The notes under the pieces: model-generated | Databases searched by the model: none | Told to the model about the DNA's origin: nothing | The model's input: only the letters and a program-made list of their open reading frames with translations | Assembly: GCF_016734765.1 (NCBI RefSeq) | Contig: NZ_JAERQE010000032.1 | Location: 1 to 57,877 of the forward strand | Length of the DNA stretch: 57,877 bases | Direction: 5' to 3' | Origin: Microvirga soli | Lineage (GTDB): Bacteria > Pseudomonadota > Alphaproteobacteria > Rhizobiales > Beijerinckiaceae | Program-made: the position numbers and the translations under genes | Shown here: piece after piece, positions 33,820 to 42,453 of the stretch | How the letters are laid out: every line of letters begins with the position of its first letter | How positions within the stretch are numbered: position 1 is the first letter of the stretch

Positions 33820-35211
33820 ATGATTTCTGGACGTCAGGCAATCGCGCAGATCGAGCAGGTCATCGAGAAGGCTCGCGAACAGGAGGCCAAATGCGAGCTC
33901 GCCTATACCCGTGCCACCGAGGAGGTCGGCCGCCTGCGGATCCAGCGCACCGAAGCCTTCCGCGAGCTGGCGCGGATGAAGCTCGACGCGATCAGACAGG
34001 ATCAGGTCGTCGGCCAATTGGATGCCGCCGAGCGGCAGGCGCTGAGCGTACTCAACAGCCGCCAGGAGGCCCTGCGCCAACTCACCGAGCGGCGGCGCCA
34101 AGCCGAGGAGCGTGTGAGGCAGGCCGAGGCGCGACGGCAGGCTGCCGTGGATGCCCTGGAGCAGGCCGTGGCCCAGGTCGAATCCCTGCGCCGCGACGTG
34201 GAGGCCCGAGTCAGCACCAACCCTGAATGGGTCGCGTCCCGCGCCAGAGTGGCCGAGATCACCGGACAGGCCCAGCAGGCCGAGAAGAAGGCCGTGCAGG
34301 CCGAGACCGACCGGGACGAGAAGCGCCGCCCCTATGAGGCCGACCCGCTGTTCATGTACCTGTGGAAGCGCAAGTTCGGCACGGCCGCCTACCGGGCCAC
34401 TTCCTTCACCCGGTACATGGACCGCCTCGTGGCGCGGGTCGTCGGCTACGACAAGGCGCGGGCCAATTATGCCCTACTCAACGAAATCCCGGAGAGACTG
34501 CGGGAGCACGCCCGCCGCATCATCGATGACCTCAGAACCGTCAGGAGCCGGCTGACCGCCCTCGAACGTCAGGCGCTGGTGACTGCCGGCATCCCGCCCC
34601 TGGAGGACAAGGCCGCGCAGAGCAAGGAAGCCGTCGAAGAAGCCGACCGGGGGCTCGCCGAGGCCCGCTCGGCACTTGCCGATCTGGACCGCACCCACGA
34701 TGCCTCGGTGCTCGAGGGAGATGCACCATACCGCGAAGCCATCGCGGTGCTGGCGGCAGCCGACGAGCGCGAGGACCTCAACCAGCTCTATGAGGAAGCC
34801 CTGCGCACTCCCACGCCGCAGGACGAGGCGCTTGTGCGGCGCATCCAAGCCACCGACGTGATGATCAACCGGTCGCTGCGCCAGGCCGTGGATGCTCACC
34901 GCCAGCTCAAGGAGACGGCTCAGCGGCGGGCGATGATCGAACAGGAATGGGAAGAACTGCGCAGCCAGGGATACGACACCCCCTATGGCACCTTCGGCAA
35001 CGAGGCTGCACTGAGCAACGTGCTTGGGGGCGTTCTCACCGGAGCGATCGGCGGCGCGATCCTGGGACAGGTCCTGCGCGGCGGCTTCCACCATGGCCCG
35101 AGCCCGTGGGATTCCGGCTTTGGGGGAGGAATCCCCTTCCCTCAGCCGGGCGGCTTCGGAACGGGCGGGTCGTTCGGAGGAGGCGGTTTCAGAACCGGCG
35201 GGTCCTTCTGA
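33820..35211 (+). CDS. Long coiled-coil protein with glycine-rich tail, third gene of TelA operon
   Basis: A 463-residue protein. Residues about 1-400 are almost entirely charged coiled coil (ARKRQAEERVRQAEARRQ-like segments, AQQAEKKAVQAETDRDEKRR), broken by FMYLWKRKFGTAAYRATSFT and RYMDRLVARVVGYDKARANY. Near residue 405 a glycine zipper (GGVLTGAIGGAILGQVLRGG) is followed by a Gly/Phe-rich end (FGTGGSFGGGGFRTGGSF). It starts five bases after the DUF6384-like gene. No family recognised; the shape suggests a scaffold that could insert its tail in a membrane. Confidence 0.8.
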   Translation: MISGRQAIAQIEQVIEKAREQEAKCELAYTRATEEVGRLRIQRTEAFRELARMKLDAIRQDQVVGQLDAAERQALSVLNSRQEALRQLTERRRQAEERVRQAEARRQAAVDALEQAVAQVESLRRDVEARVSTNPEWVASRARVAEITGQAQQAEKKAVQAETDRDEKRRPYEADPLFMYLWKRKFGTAAYRATSFTRYMDRLVARVVGYDKARANYALLNEIPERLREHARRIIDDLRTVRSRLTALERQALVTAGIPPLEDKAAQSKEAVEEADRGLAEARSALADLDRTHDASVLEGDAPYREAIAVLAAADEREDLNQLYEEALRTPTPQDEALVRRIQATDVMINRSLRQAVDAHRQLKETAQRRAMIEQEWEELRSQGYDTPYGTFGNEAALSNVLGGVLTGAIGGAILGQVLRGGFHHGPSPWDSGFGGGIPFPQPGGFGTGGSFGGGGFRTGGSF

Positions 35212-35226
35212 CCGGGAGAACCGGCC

Positions 35227-35721
35227 TTACTCCTCGGGATGCTCCATCGGCCAATCGGTGATGCGCTCCAGGAGTTCGGCGATGGTGAAATTCTCTTCAG
35301 GGCCCGCCACCCGGTCGCGCACGGAGATGCCTGCTGCATGTACCGTCTCCGGGTCGCCGGAGACGAGCGGGTGCCACCAGTAGAGGTCCTGCCCCTCGGC
35401 CAGCAGACGATAGGCACAGGTCTGGGGCAGCCAGGAGAGACTCCGGACCGCATCCGGCGTCAGGCGCACGCAATCGGCTACCTTGGCCTGACGGTTAGGA
35501 TAGTCGCGGCAGCGGCAGGTCTGATCGTCCAGGAGGGTGCAACCCACATTGGTGTACATCACCTCGGCCGTGTCCTCGTCCTCCAGCTTGACGAGGCAGC
35601 AGCGGCCACAGCCGTCGCACAGGCTCTCCCATTCCTCGAGGCTCATGGCTTCGAGGGACTTCAGGCGCCAGAAGGGTTGTTCCTCCGGCTGAGGATGAAA
35701 GGCGGGTGCGGCATTTGGCAT
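35227..35721 (-). CDS. YcgN family cysteine-cluster protein (UPF0260)
   Basis: A 164-residue protein of the YcgN/CxxCxxxCC family, thought to bind a metal or Fe-S cluster. SLCDGCGRCCLVKLEDEDTA is the defining Cys cluster; VGCTLLDDQTCRCRDYPNRQ and VADCVRL add further Cys. WLPQTCAYRLLAEGQDLYWW and HPLVSGDPETVHAAGISVRD are highly typical. ATG at 35721 gives the family length (about 150-165). It is convergent with the TelA operon. Confidence 0.92.
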   Translation of the reverse strand: MPNAAPAFHPQPEEQPFWRLKSLEAMSLEEWESLCDGCGRCCLVKLEDEDTAEVMYTNVGCTLLDDQTCRCRDYPNRQAKVADCVRLTPDAVRSLSWLPQTCAYRLLAEGQDLYWWHPLVSGDPETVHAAGISVRDRVAGPEENFTIAELLERITDWPMEHPEE

Positions 35722-35939
35722 GTGGGCGCTTTGACGTCTCTTTGAGGCGGTTTGAAGGAAGGTGCTAAACCGCACGTGTCGCAGCCTTTTAGCCCCTAAG
35801 AGGTAAATCTCCGTGAACCTACAAACAAGGTTCGGAGTTATATATATCAGCCTCGCCGCGCTTCAGCGTTGCCGCTAGGACACCGAACGACCATAATATA
35901 TCTGAGGTCAGGACACCTGACCCGCCCCGAAGGACCGCC

Positions 35940-38150
35940 GTGAGCCAGCCTCCTCCTCTCCCTTTCACGACACGGGTCAAGCGTGCCGCGCTCGCGTTCG
36001 ACGCCTGGCTCAACTCGGCCCTGTTCCAGGGCCGCAACGGCCTCGGGCGCGTTTGGGAATGGTATTCGGAGAAGATGAAGGGCCTGCGGTTTCGCGGCGC
36101 CTCCCGGGTTCTTCTCGACCTGACGAGCGAGGCGACCACCCTCGGCGCCGCTGGCGCCGTGGTCATGCTAGCGCTCGCCCTCCCGGCTTTCCGTGAAACC
36201 GAAAGCGATTGGCTGAAAACACAGGACCTCGCCGTCACCTTCCTCGACCGCTACGGCCAGGAGGTCGGACGCCGCGGCTTGAACCTTGACGATTCCTACA
36301 AGCTTGAGGATTTCCCGGATCACCTCATCAAGGCGGCGCTCGCGACCGAAGACAGGCGCTTCTACGATCACTGGGGCATCGACCCTTTCGGCACCCTGCG
36401 CGCCCTCATAGTCAATGCTCAGGGCGGCGGCGTGGTCCAGGGCGGCTCCTCCATCACCCAGCAGCTGGCCAAGAACCTCTTTTTGACGAACGAGCGCTCG
36501 CTTGAGCGAAAGATCAAGGAAGCCTTCCTGGCGATCTGGCTCGAATTCCACCTCACCAAGGATGAGATCCTCAAGCATTATCTCGACAGGGCCTACATGG
36601 GCGGTGGCGCTCATGGTGCGGTGGCGGCGGCGGAATACTACTTCGGCAAGCCGGCCAAGGACCTGACCCTGGCGGAATCCGCCATGCTGGCCGGCCTGTT
36701 CAAGGCACCGACCAAATATGCCCCGCACATCAACCTGCCGGCCGCCCGCGCCCGGGCGAACGAGGTGCTGCGCAACATGGTCGAGGCCGGCTTCCTCACC
36801 GAAGGCCAGATCCAGATCGCCCGGCGCAATCCGGCCACCCCGGTCAACCGCGCACGCGAGACAACGCCGGACTTCTATCTCGACTGGGCTTACGAGCAGG
36901 TGAAGCTCCAGGCCTCGCAGAAGAAGTTCGGCAACGAGCGCGTGCTGATCGTGAAGACGCCCCTCGACACGAATCTGCAGCGCCATGCGGAGCAGACCAT
37001 CGAGAACATGCTTCGTCAGCACGGACGTCAGTATAAGGCGGGCCAGGGTGCCGTCGTGGTCATGGATGTGGACGGTGCCGTGCGCGCCATCGTGGGCGGG
37101 CGCGACTACGGCCAGAGCCAGTTCAACCGCGCGACCGGCGGCCTGCGCCAGCCGGGCTCGTCCTTCAAACCGTTCGTCTATGCGGCGGCCCTGACCACCA
37201 ACCCGAAGCTGCGGCCGACCTCGAACGTGGTCGACCAGCCGATATGCCTGGGCAACTGGTGCCCACAGAACTACAACCGCTCCTTCTCCGGCTCCATGTC
37301 GCTGACCTCCGCCCTGGCCCGTTCGATCAATTCGATTCCCGTTCGCATGTCGCTGGAGATCGGCAAGGGCAACGCCAAGGCCGGTCGCGCCGTGATCGTC
37401 GATACGGCCAAGCGCATGGGCCTTACCCACCCGCTCACGGATTCCAGCTCCCTGCCCATCGGCGCGGCGGAGGTGACCGTCATCGACATGGCGGCCGCCT
37501 ATGCGGTCTTTGCCAATGGCGGCAAGCGCGCCGATCCTTATGCAGCCTGGGAGGTGCGCAACTCCTCCGGCGAGGTCATCTTCAGCCGTGACCGGGACAT
37601 CCAGCCCAAGCAGGTGCTCGACACCCGCGTGGTGCAGGACATGAACTTCATGCTGAACAAGGTGGTCGAGGAAGGCACCGGCAAGCGCGCCATCCTCGAA
37701 GGCATCCCGGTCGCCGGCAAGACCGGCACCACGAACGGCTACAAGGACGCCTGGTTCGTGGGCTACACGGGCAACCTCGTGGCCAGCGTCTGGTACGGCA
37801 ACGACGATTCCACCTCCATGAACGACATGACCGGTGGTACGCTTCCTGCCATGACCTGGCACGATGTGATGAATGTGGCCCACCAGAACCTGGAGATCCG
37901 CCCGATCCCCGGAGCGAGCCCGGCCAATGCCAACCGCGTCGCTTCCGCGAACCGTCCGGCAACGGATCAGGCGCAGGCGGCCTCGCAGGCATTCCTCGCC
38001 GGCACCCTGTCGCGCAAGTCCTATGAGGTCCTCGGCGGAATCGGCACCCTGTTCCAGTCGGTCGACCGCTCCATCACGACAGGCAAGGCTCCGGAGGCGC
38101 CGCGCAACTCGGCGGCTGCGAACACCTCTCGCCAAGTCGCCATGCCCTGA
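35940..38150 (+). CDS. Class A penicillin-binding protein (PBP1A family)
   Basis: A 736-residue bifunctional peptidoglycan synthase. GTG start; a membrane helix lies near residues 65-90. The GT51 glycosyltransferase follows, with catalytic Glu137 in ATEDRRFYDHWG and GGSSITQQLAKNLFL. The transpeptidase has SSFK (Ser407-Lys410), SIN (462-464) and KTGTT (Lys594). The GT domain reads TLAESAMLAGLFKAPTKYAP. The C-terminus is short and Ala/Ser-rich. It is followed three bases later by the DUF1214 gene, so the three genes downstream of GTG probably form one unit. Confidence 0.95.
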   Translation: MSQPPPLPFTTRVKRAALAFDAWLNSALFQGRNGLGRVWEWYSEKMKGLRFRGASRVLLDLTSEATTLGAAGAVVMLALALPAFRETESDWLKTQDLAVTFLDRYGQEVGRRGLNLDDSYKLEDFPDHLIKAALATEDRRFYDHWGIDPFGTLRALIVNAQGGGVVQGGSSITQQLAKNLFLTNERSLERKIKEAFLAIWLEFHLTKDEILKHYLDRAYMGGGAHGAVAAAEYYFGKPAKDLTLAESAMLAGLFKAPTKYAPHINLPAARARANEVLRNMVEAGFLTEGQIQIARRNPATPVNRARETTPDFYLDWAYEQVKLQASQKKFGNERVLIVKTPLDTNLQRHAEQTIENMLRQHGRQYKAGQGAVVVMDVDGAVRAIVGGRDYGQSQFNRATGGLRQPGSSFKPFVYAAALTTNPKLRPTSNVVDQPICLGNWCPQNYNRSFSGSMSLTSALARSINSIPVRMSLEIGKGNAKAGRAVIVDTAKRMGLTHPLTDSSSLPIGAAEVTVIDMAAAYAVFANGGKRADPYAAWEVRNSSGEVIFSRDRDIQPKQVLDTRVVQDMNFMLNKVVEEGTGKRAILEGIPVAGKTGTTNGYKDAWFVGYTGNLVASVWYGNDDSTSMNDMTGGTLPAMTWHDVMNVAHQNLEIRPIPGASPANANRVASANRPATDQAQAASQAFLAGTLSRKSYEVLGGIGTLFQSVDRSITTGKAPEAPRNSAAANTSRQVAMP

Positions 38151-38152
38151 CC

Positions 38153-38821
38153 ATGCAGAATGAGGCTCTTTTGACGAACGCCCCTGCGGCCGCTTCGATG
38201 CGCGCGCCATCGAGGCCATCCCTGTCCGTATCCATCCGCCGGGTCCCCACGGCCATCCTGGTCGTCTATACGCTTCTCCTGGCGCTGGGGCTCGGCCTCG
38301 GCTCGGCCTATTGGGCCATCAATGGGAGCCCTCCATTCGGCAGCCTCCGGCTCGGCCCGTGGCAGGCCTGGCCTACACTCGGTTCTCCTCAGGCCGATCC
38401 CTACATGCGCGCCATCATCGCACGCCGGGGCGACGTTCCCCTCGCCACAGGGGAAGGCATGGGCTTTAGGGCGAGCGCGGACAACGATGGCAGGCCCCTC
38501 AACTCGGCCTGCTCCTATAGCATCGGCCCGGTCGCTCCCGTCGCCCGTGTCTGGACCCTCACCCTGTATGACCCGGCCGGCCGTCTGCCGACCACGGAAC
38601 TCGGACGCACGAGCTTCACGTCGGCGGAAGTGCTTCGTGACGCGCAGGACCGTTTCTCCATCGCCCTGTCCCGAACCGTGCAGCCGGGCAACTGGCTTCA
38701 ACTCCCAGCAGGAGGCCCCTTCACGGTCGCGTTGCGCCTCTACGATCCGCCGGGCGCGGCCGGGGCCAATCTCGAGCTGAGTGAGATGCCCGTCATCCAG
38801 CGGCTGGAGTGCGGCGCATGA
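38153..38821 (+). CDS. DUF1214 domain membrane-anchored protein
   Basis: A 222-residue protein with an N-terminal membrane helix (ILVVYTLLLALGLGLGSAYW) and a periplasmic DUF1214 domain: YMRAIIARRGDVPLATGEGM, ARVWTLTLYDPAGRLP, and the end PGNWLQLPAGGPFTVALRLY. In many bacteria DUF1214 is fused behind DUF1254; here it is separate and encoded first. It follows the PBP gene by two bases and overlaps the next gene by four. Confidence 0.9.
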   Translation: MQNEALLTNAPAAASMRAPSRPSLSVSIRRVPTAILVVYTLLLALGLGLGSAYWAINGSPPFGSLRLGPWQAWPTLGSPQADPYMRAIIARRGDVPLATGEGMGFRASADNDGRPLNSACSYSIGPVAPVARVWTLTLYDPAGRLPTTELGRTSFTSAEVLRDAQDRFSIALSRTVQPGNWLQLPAGGPFTVALRLYDPPGAAGANLELSEMPVIQRLECGA

Positions 38822-39381
38822 GAGGATTCGGACGTTTCGTCATCGCCACCCTCTGCGGCCTCGTCATCGCTGTCGGGATCCATATCGCGGCTATCCTGAC
38901 CAGTCCCTACCTGGCCGATCAGGATGCCTTCTCCAAGGTCCAGGCGACTCTGACCGCCGAAAAGGCCCAGGTCATCAGCGCGCCGGGCGGCGCGGACACA
39001 TGGCTGCCCAACCCGGATCCTGCCGCGGCTGTCGCCACCTGCGCCTTCGACCTGCGCAACGGCCCTATGCGGGTGACGACCCGCACGGGCTCGCTCCCGC
39101 TGTCCTTCTCCTTTCACAAGGAAACGGGCGGCGTGTTCTTCGCCGTGACGGATCGCGCCGCCGTGCGCGGCGAGCTCGAAATTGTCGCCATGACGGCACG
39201 CCAGCTCGACGAGGCCAGGGCCGCCGAGGACGAGAACGACCCGTCCCGCGACGTGCGGATCGTCGCCCCCGAGGTGCAGGGCTTCGTGATCGTGCGCGTC
39301 ATCGCGCCTGCCCCTAGCCTGCGGCCCCAGGCTGAGGAGATGGCGAAAGCGGTTTCCTGCACGGCCGAGCAGGACGTCTGA
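38818..39381 (+). CDS. DUF1254 domain membrane-anchored protein
   Basis: A 187-residue protein with an N-terminal helix (FVIATLCGLVIAVGIHIAAI) and a periplasmic part resembling DUF1254: SPYLADQDAFSKVQ, DPAAAVATCAFDLRNGPMRV and VQGFVIVRVIAPAPSLRP. The ATG overlaps the stop of the DUF1214 gene (ATGA). The pair is likely co-made. Role unknown; nearness to a penicillin-binding protein suggests envelope work (inference). Confidence 0.82.
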   Translation: MRGFGRFVIATLCGLVIAVGIHIAAILTSPYLADQDAFSKVQATLTAEKAQVISAPGGADTWLPNPDPAAAVATCAFDLRNGPMRVTTRTGSLPLSFSFHKETGGVFFAVTDRAAVRGELEIVAMTARQLDEARAAEDENDPSRDVRIVAPEVQGFVIVRVIAPAPSLRPQAEEMAKAVSCTAEQDV

Positions 39382-39386
39382 GATAC

Positions 39387-39884
39387 ATGCCCTGGCGACC
39401 GATGATTCCGGAGGACTTAGGCCAAGTCCAAGTTCTGGCGGACGCGATCCATGTTGGTCACCCGGAGGATCCTGAGGTCTTGGCCGAGCGGCAGAGCCTC
39501 TATCCGCAGGGCTGCTTCATGCTGGTCGAGGACACGCGCGCCATCGGCTATGCGCTCACCCATCCCTGGCGCTTTGCGGAGCCGCCGCGCCTGAACCGGC
39601 TTCTCGGCGCGATCCCGTCCCCAGCGGCAACCTATTACATTCACGACGTTGCTCTGCTGCCCGAGGCGCGGGGCAAGGGCTATGCGGCGCAGATCACGAG
39701 CCTGCTGGTGGCTCATGCGCGCAAAGCAGGCTTCGACAACCTGTCGCTGGTCGCCGTCAACAAGTCGCAAATCTTCTGGGAGAAGGCAGGCTTTCGCGTA
39801 ATCGCGGTTCCGGGCCTGGACGCAAAGCTCGCGAGCTATGGACCGGATGCAGCGCTGATGGTGCGCGACGTGGCCAGCCTATGA
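39387..39884 (+). CDS. GNAT family N-acetyltransferase
   Basis: A 165-residue acetyltransferase. It reads MPWRPMIPEDLGQVQVLADA at the start. The acetyl-CoA binding region is YYIHDVALLPEARGKGYAAQ (R/Q-x-x-G-x-G/A type) and the C-terminal NKSQIFWEKAGFRVI is typical. Substrate unknown. It starts five bases after the DUF1254 gene and may belong to the same transcript. Confidence 0.92.
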   Translation: MPWRPMIPEDLGQVQVLADAIHVGHPEDPEVLAERQSLYPQGCFMLVEDTRAIGYALTHPWRFAEPPRLNRLLGAIPSPAATYYIHDVALLPEARGKGYAAQITSLLVAHARKAGFDNLSLVAVNKSQIFWEKAGFRVIAVPGLDAKLASYGPDAALMVRDVASL

Positions 39885-39924
39885 ACGGCGCCTAACGGCG
39901 CCACTTCGGCAATGAAAAAATCAA

Positions 39925-40128
39925 TCAGGAACGGCGACGCCCGCGGCCACTTGATGCGACGGGACGGGAAGGCTCGGGATTTGGCGCTGGTCTCTCGTAG
40001 CGAACGCCCATGAAGAGAAGGATCTCGCCCTTGGGTTCGCTGGCTGACAGATGCGGACGCGGCGGCCGCTCAGAAATATCCGGGAATGCGATCACCACTC
40101 CGGGCGATCTCGTCCAGACGTCTTGCAT
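39925..40128 (-). CDS. Small basic hypothetical protein
   Basis: A 67-residue frame, MQDVWTRSPGVVIAFPDISE then RPPRPHLSASEPKGEILLFM and a basic end (RPVASSGRGRRRS). A strong GAGGAGGAC ribosome-binding site precedes the ATG, which supports translation. No family recognised. The gap 40129-40379 to the next gene holds only a 44-codon plus-strand frame (from 40191) with a poor ribosome-binding site. Confidence 0.6.
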   Translation of the reverse strand: MQDVWTRSPGVVIAFPDISERPPRPHLSASEPKGEILLFMGVRYERPAPNPEPSRPVASSGRGRRRS

Positions 40129-40379
40129 CTTGTCCTCCTCTGCTATGGTGCCACTGGCTGCCTCGACGACTGACTCACAAAAAGAGACCTATGGTTAACA
40201 GATGGTTTCCATGGGGCTGGGGCCTGCAGAAAATTGCCCAGCCTGACATGAAAACAACAGTCACGGCCGCGCTTATGTTCCGGCTTAGGTTGCTCATCTT
40301 CAGTGCAGCGGACGCCCGTTAAAGATGCGCTAACATGCACGCCCTAGCCTCCGCCTCATTGCGTTGAAGCGAGTTGCGT

Positions 40380-41399
40380 ATGGCGTCCTCTTCGAACCCG
40401 GATCTGTGGTCGGGCCTGTCGGGCTTCGGGTCATCCGAGAGCGCAACGCCGGACATGCGCGCCGCTCTCCTGAAAGTGAACGCGGAGATGTTCGTCGCCG
40501 CACCCGCCCGCGACCGGGAGAGTATCGAAACCTTCGAGACGCTCATGCTCGGCTCCCTGCCCCGGGCGGATGCAGCCACCCTGCTTGCCCTCGCCCGCAT
40601 CCTGGCGCCCTGTGCCGATGCGCCGGCATCCGTTCTCGATTACCTCGTGCAGCACGCGCCCGAGGCACGAGCCATTGTGCTCCAGCACGCCTCGCATCTG
40701 CCCGAGACGGTGAACCGCCGCCAGCTCGCAACACCATCGGGGCGCTTGCGGCTCGCAGCAAGACCCGACCTCGATCCCGCAACCACCCACAGGCTGCTGC
40801 TCCTCGGCGAGGAGGCAGTCGCGCAGGCGCTTGCGGCCAATCCTGCGATTGCGCCCGACACCGCATCGTTCAAGCTCCTGGTGCAGCGCGCACGCCACCA
40901 ATCTGCTCTCGCCCGCATCCTGCTCGAACGCGACGATCTCGCCATTGGCGACGAAGCGCCCCTCTATCTCATGGCCGATGCCGGAAGACGCGCGGCGATC
41001 CGCCAGCACGTCGCCGCCATGCTGTCCCGGCGGCGCATTACGCTGTCCTGCGCCCTCACCGAGGAGGATGTCGCAGAAATCCTTGCGGTCAGCCACAGGG
41101 GCGATGTGGAGCGCCTGGAGTCTCTTCTCTCCACCCTCCTCGACTTTCCCCTGTCGACAGAGTGGCATGTACTCGAACTCGGGCGCCATCGTCTGCTTGC
41201 GCTTGCATTGAAATCGCTCGGCATGGACTGGAGGAATGCCACAAGGATCTTCCTCTCCCTGCACCCCGCCCTGTCCTATCCGCTCTCGACAATCAGGGAG
41301 CTGGTGCGCGAAGTGCGGGACGTTCCCGGCCCGGTTGCTCTTGCGCTCGTCGAGGCGATCCTGGGCGCGAAGGTGCTATCGCGAGAGCATCAGGAATAG
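40380..41399 (+). CDS. DUF2336 domain protein
   Basis: A 339-residue, helical, HEAT-like protein of the DUF2336 family common in this order. LPRADAATLLALARILAPCA, LLGEEAVAQALAANPAIAPD and the C-terminal LGMDWRNATRIFLSLHPALS are characteristic. Proteins of this group are soluble and of unknown role, some linked to signalling. ATG at 40380 is chosen over TTG at 40374. It stands alone. Confidence 0.85.
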   Translation: MASSSNPDLWSGLSGFGSSESATPDMRAALLKVNAEMFVAAPARDRESIETFETLMLGSLPRADAATLLALARILAPCADAPASVLDYLVQHAPEARAIVLQHASHLPETVNRRQLATPSGRLRLAARPDLDPATTHRLLLLGEEAVAQALAANPAIAPDTASFKLLVQRARHQSALARILLERDDLAIGDEAPLYLMADAGRRAAIRQHVAAMLSRRRITLSCALTEEDVAEILAVSHRGDVERLESLLSTLLDFPLSTEWHVLELGRHRLLALALKSLGMDWRNATRIFLSLHPALSYPLSTIRELVREVRDVPGPVALALVEAILGAKVLSREHQE

Positions 41400-41508
41400 C
41401 TCGCGGATCCATTGGCTGCGAAGTCACTGCCTCCATTTGGGGAAGGATGCTCCCCGGTCCGAAATTCTGATAGGATTTCTTGATCTGTCGGATGGATCGG
41501 AGGGTCGG

Positions 41509-42093
41509 ATGTTCCTGGAAACGATCGCGGAAGACCAAGCAACGGGTCGGGTCGCAGAGATCTACGAGCGGCAGAGAGAGCAGCTCGGCTTCGTGATGGA
41601 CGCGGCAAAGTGCTTCACCGCCCGTCCGGACCTGCTGCCTATATACACGGACTTCTCGGACAGGATCCGGGCCGGCTTTTCCCTTGGCCTGCGCGAATGG
41701 CGTCTGATCACGTTCATTGCGGCCAAGTACATCCCGTCGACCTATTGCTCCCAGGTCTACAGCAAGCAGCTCATCGCGGATCTGGGATCGAAGGACGCGG
41801 TCCTTGTGGTTCAGAAGGACTTTCGATCGGCCGGGTTGTCGGAGAAGGACGTCGCGATGCTGTCCTATGCGGAGAAGATCGCAAAGGACGCATCGCATAT
41901 CTCGGAAACGGACATCGAAAGCCTGCGGTCAGCTGGCTTTTCGGACCGGCAGATCTGCGACATCGCTCTCTGCGCAGCCTTTCGGTGCTTCGTCAGCCGG
42001 TTCTTCGACGCGGTTGGGGCCGACACGGAAGCGGCGTTCATCGACAGCGACGAAGAGTTCCGGTCACAGATGACCGTTGGCAAAGCCCTTTGA
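41509..42093 (+). CDS. AhpD-like (carboxymuconolactone decarboxylase fold) protein lacking the CxxC pair
   Basis: A 194-residue protein of the peroxidase-related/AhpD-like fold: MFLETIAEDQATGRVAEIYE, then LREWRLITFIAAKYI. At the place of the usual CxxC redox motif it has STYCSQVYSKQ, with Cys80 kept and the second Cys absent. Other Cys (CDIALCAAFRCF) lie near the end. So normal AhpD disulfide chemistry is unlikely. ATG at 41509 is the start by homology; the longer frame runs through the DUF2336 gene end. Confidence 0.78.
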   Translation: MFLETIAEDQATGRVAEIYERQREQLGFVMDAAKCFTARPDLLPIYTDFSDRIRAGFSLGLREWRLITFIAAKYIPSTYCSQVYSKQLIADLGSKDAVLVVQKDFRSAGLSEKDVAMLSYAEKIAKDASHISETDIESLRSAGFSDRQICDIALCAAFRCFVSRFFDAVGADTEAAFIDSDEEFRSQMTVGKAL

Positions 42094-42111
42094 AACCGGC
42101 CACCGACGAGA

Positions 42112-42453
42112 CTAGTCGCCGGGCGCCAGATCGAGGAGGTGGCGGCCCTGCCGGTCGTCGACCTCGACGAGCCAGAGGTCGGGATCGAAGCGCAGCTCGC
42201 GGGTCATGCGTTCCTCCACGTCGAGGGGCATCACGCCTTGCATGATAGGAGCGAAGAGCCTCTCACCGCTGTCGTCGAGGAAGAGCTGCGGCGCCGGACC
42301 GTATAGGCTTGCGGTGCCGTCGAGATGATCGACCTTGATGAAGATCGCTCCGGCCTCGGCGGCCCCGCGCTTGCGCAGGGCGGCATCGAGACCTTCCACG
42401 GAGCAGCGGCGGAGATAGGCCGAAACCCAGAAGTCGGAGCGTAGGCGCGCCAC
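42112..42453 (-). CDS. DUF1491 family protein
   Basis: A 113-residue protein of the DUF1491 family, found almost only in alphaproteobacteria. MARLRSDFWVSAYLRRC, AGAIFIKVDHLDGTASLYGP and RFDPDLWLVEVDDRQGRHLL are typical. Its start overlaps the stop of the peptidoglycan-binding gene by one base, so the two are coupled. Function unknown. Confidence 0.92.
   Translation of the reverse strand: MARLRSDFWVSAYLRRCSVEGLDAALRKRGAAEAGAIFIKVDHLDGTASLYGPAPQLFLDDSGERLFAPIMQGVMPLDVEERMTRELRFDPDLWLVEVDDRQGRHLLDLAPGD

Noticed and set aside
36168..38219. A 683-codon minus-strand frame opposite the PBP1A gene
   Set aside because: A long antisense frame produced by high GC and codon bias; no domain or signal seen, and the PBP has all catalytic motifs.
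40191..40322. A 44-codon plus-strand frame starting MVNRWFPWGWGLQK
   Set aside because: Weak ribosome-binding site, no recognisable feature and no terminator; kept only as a remark.
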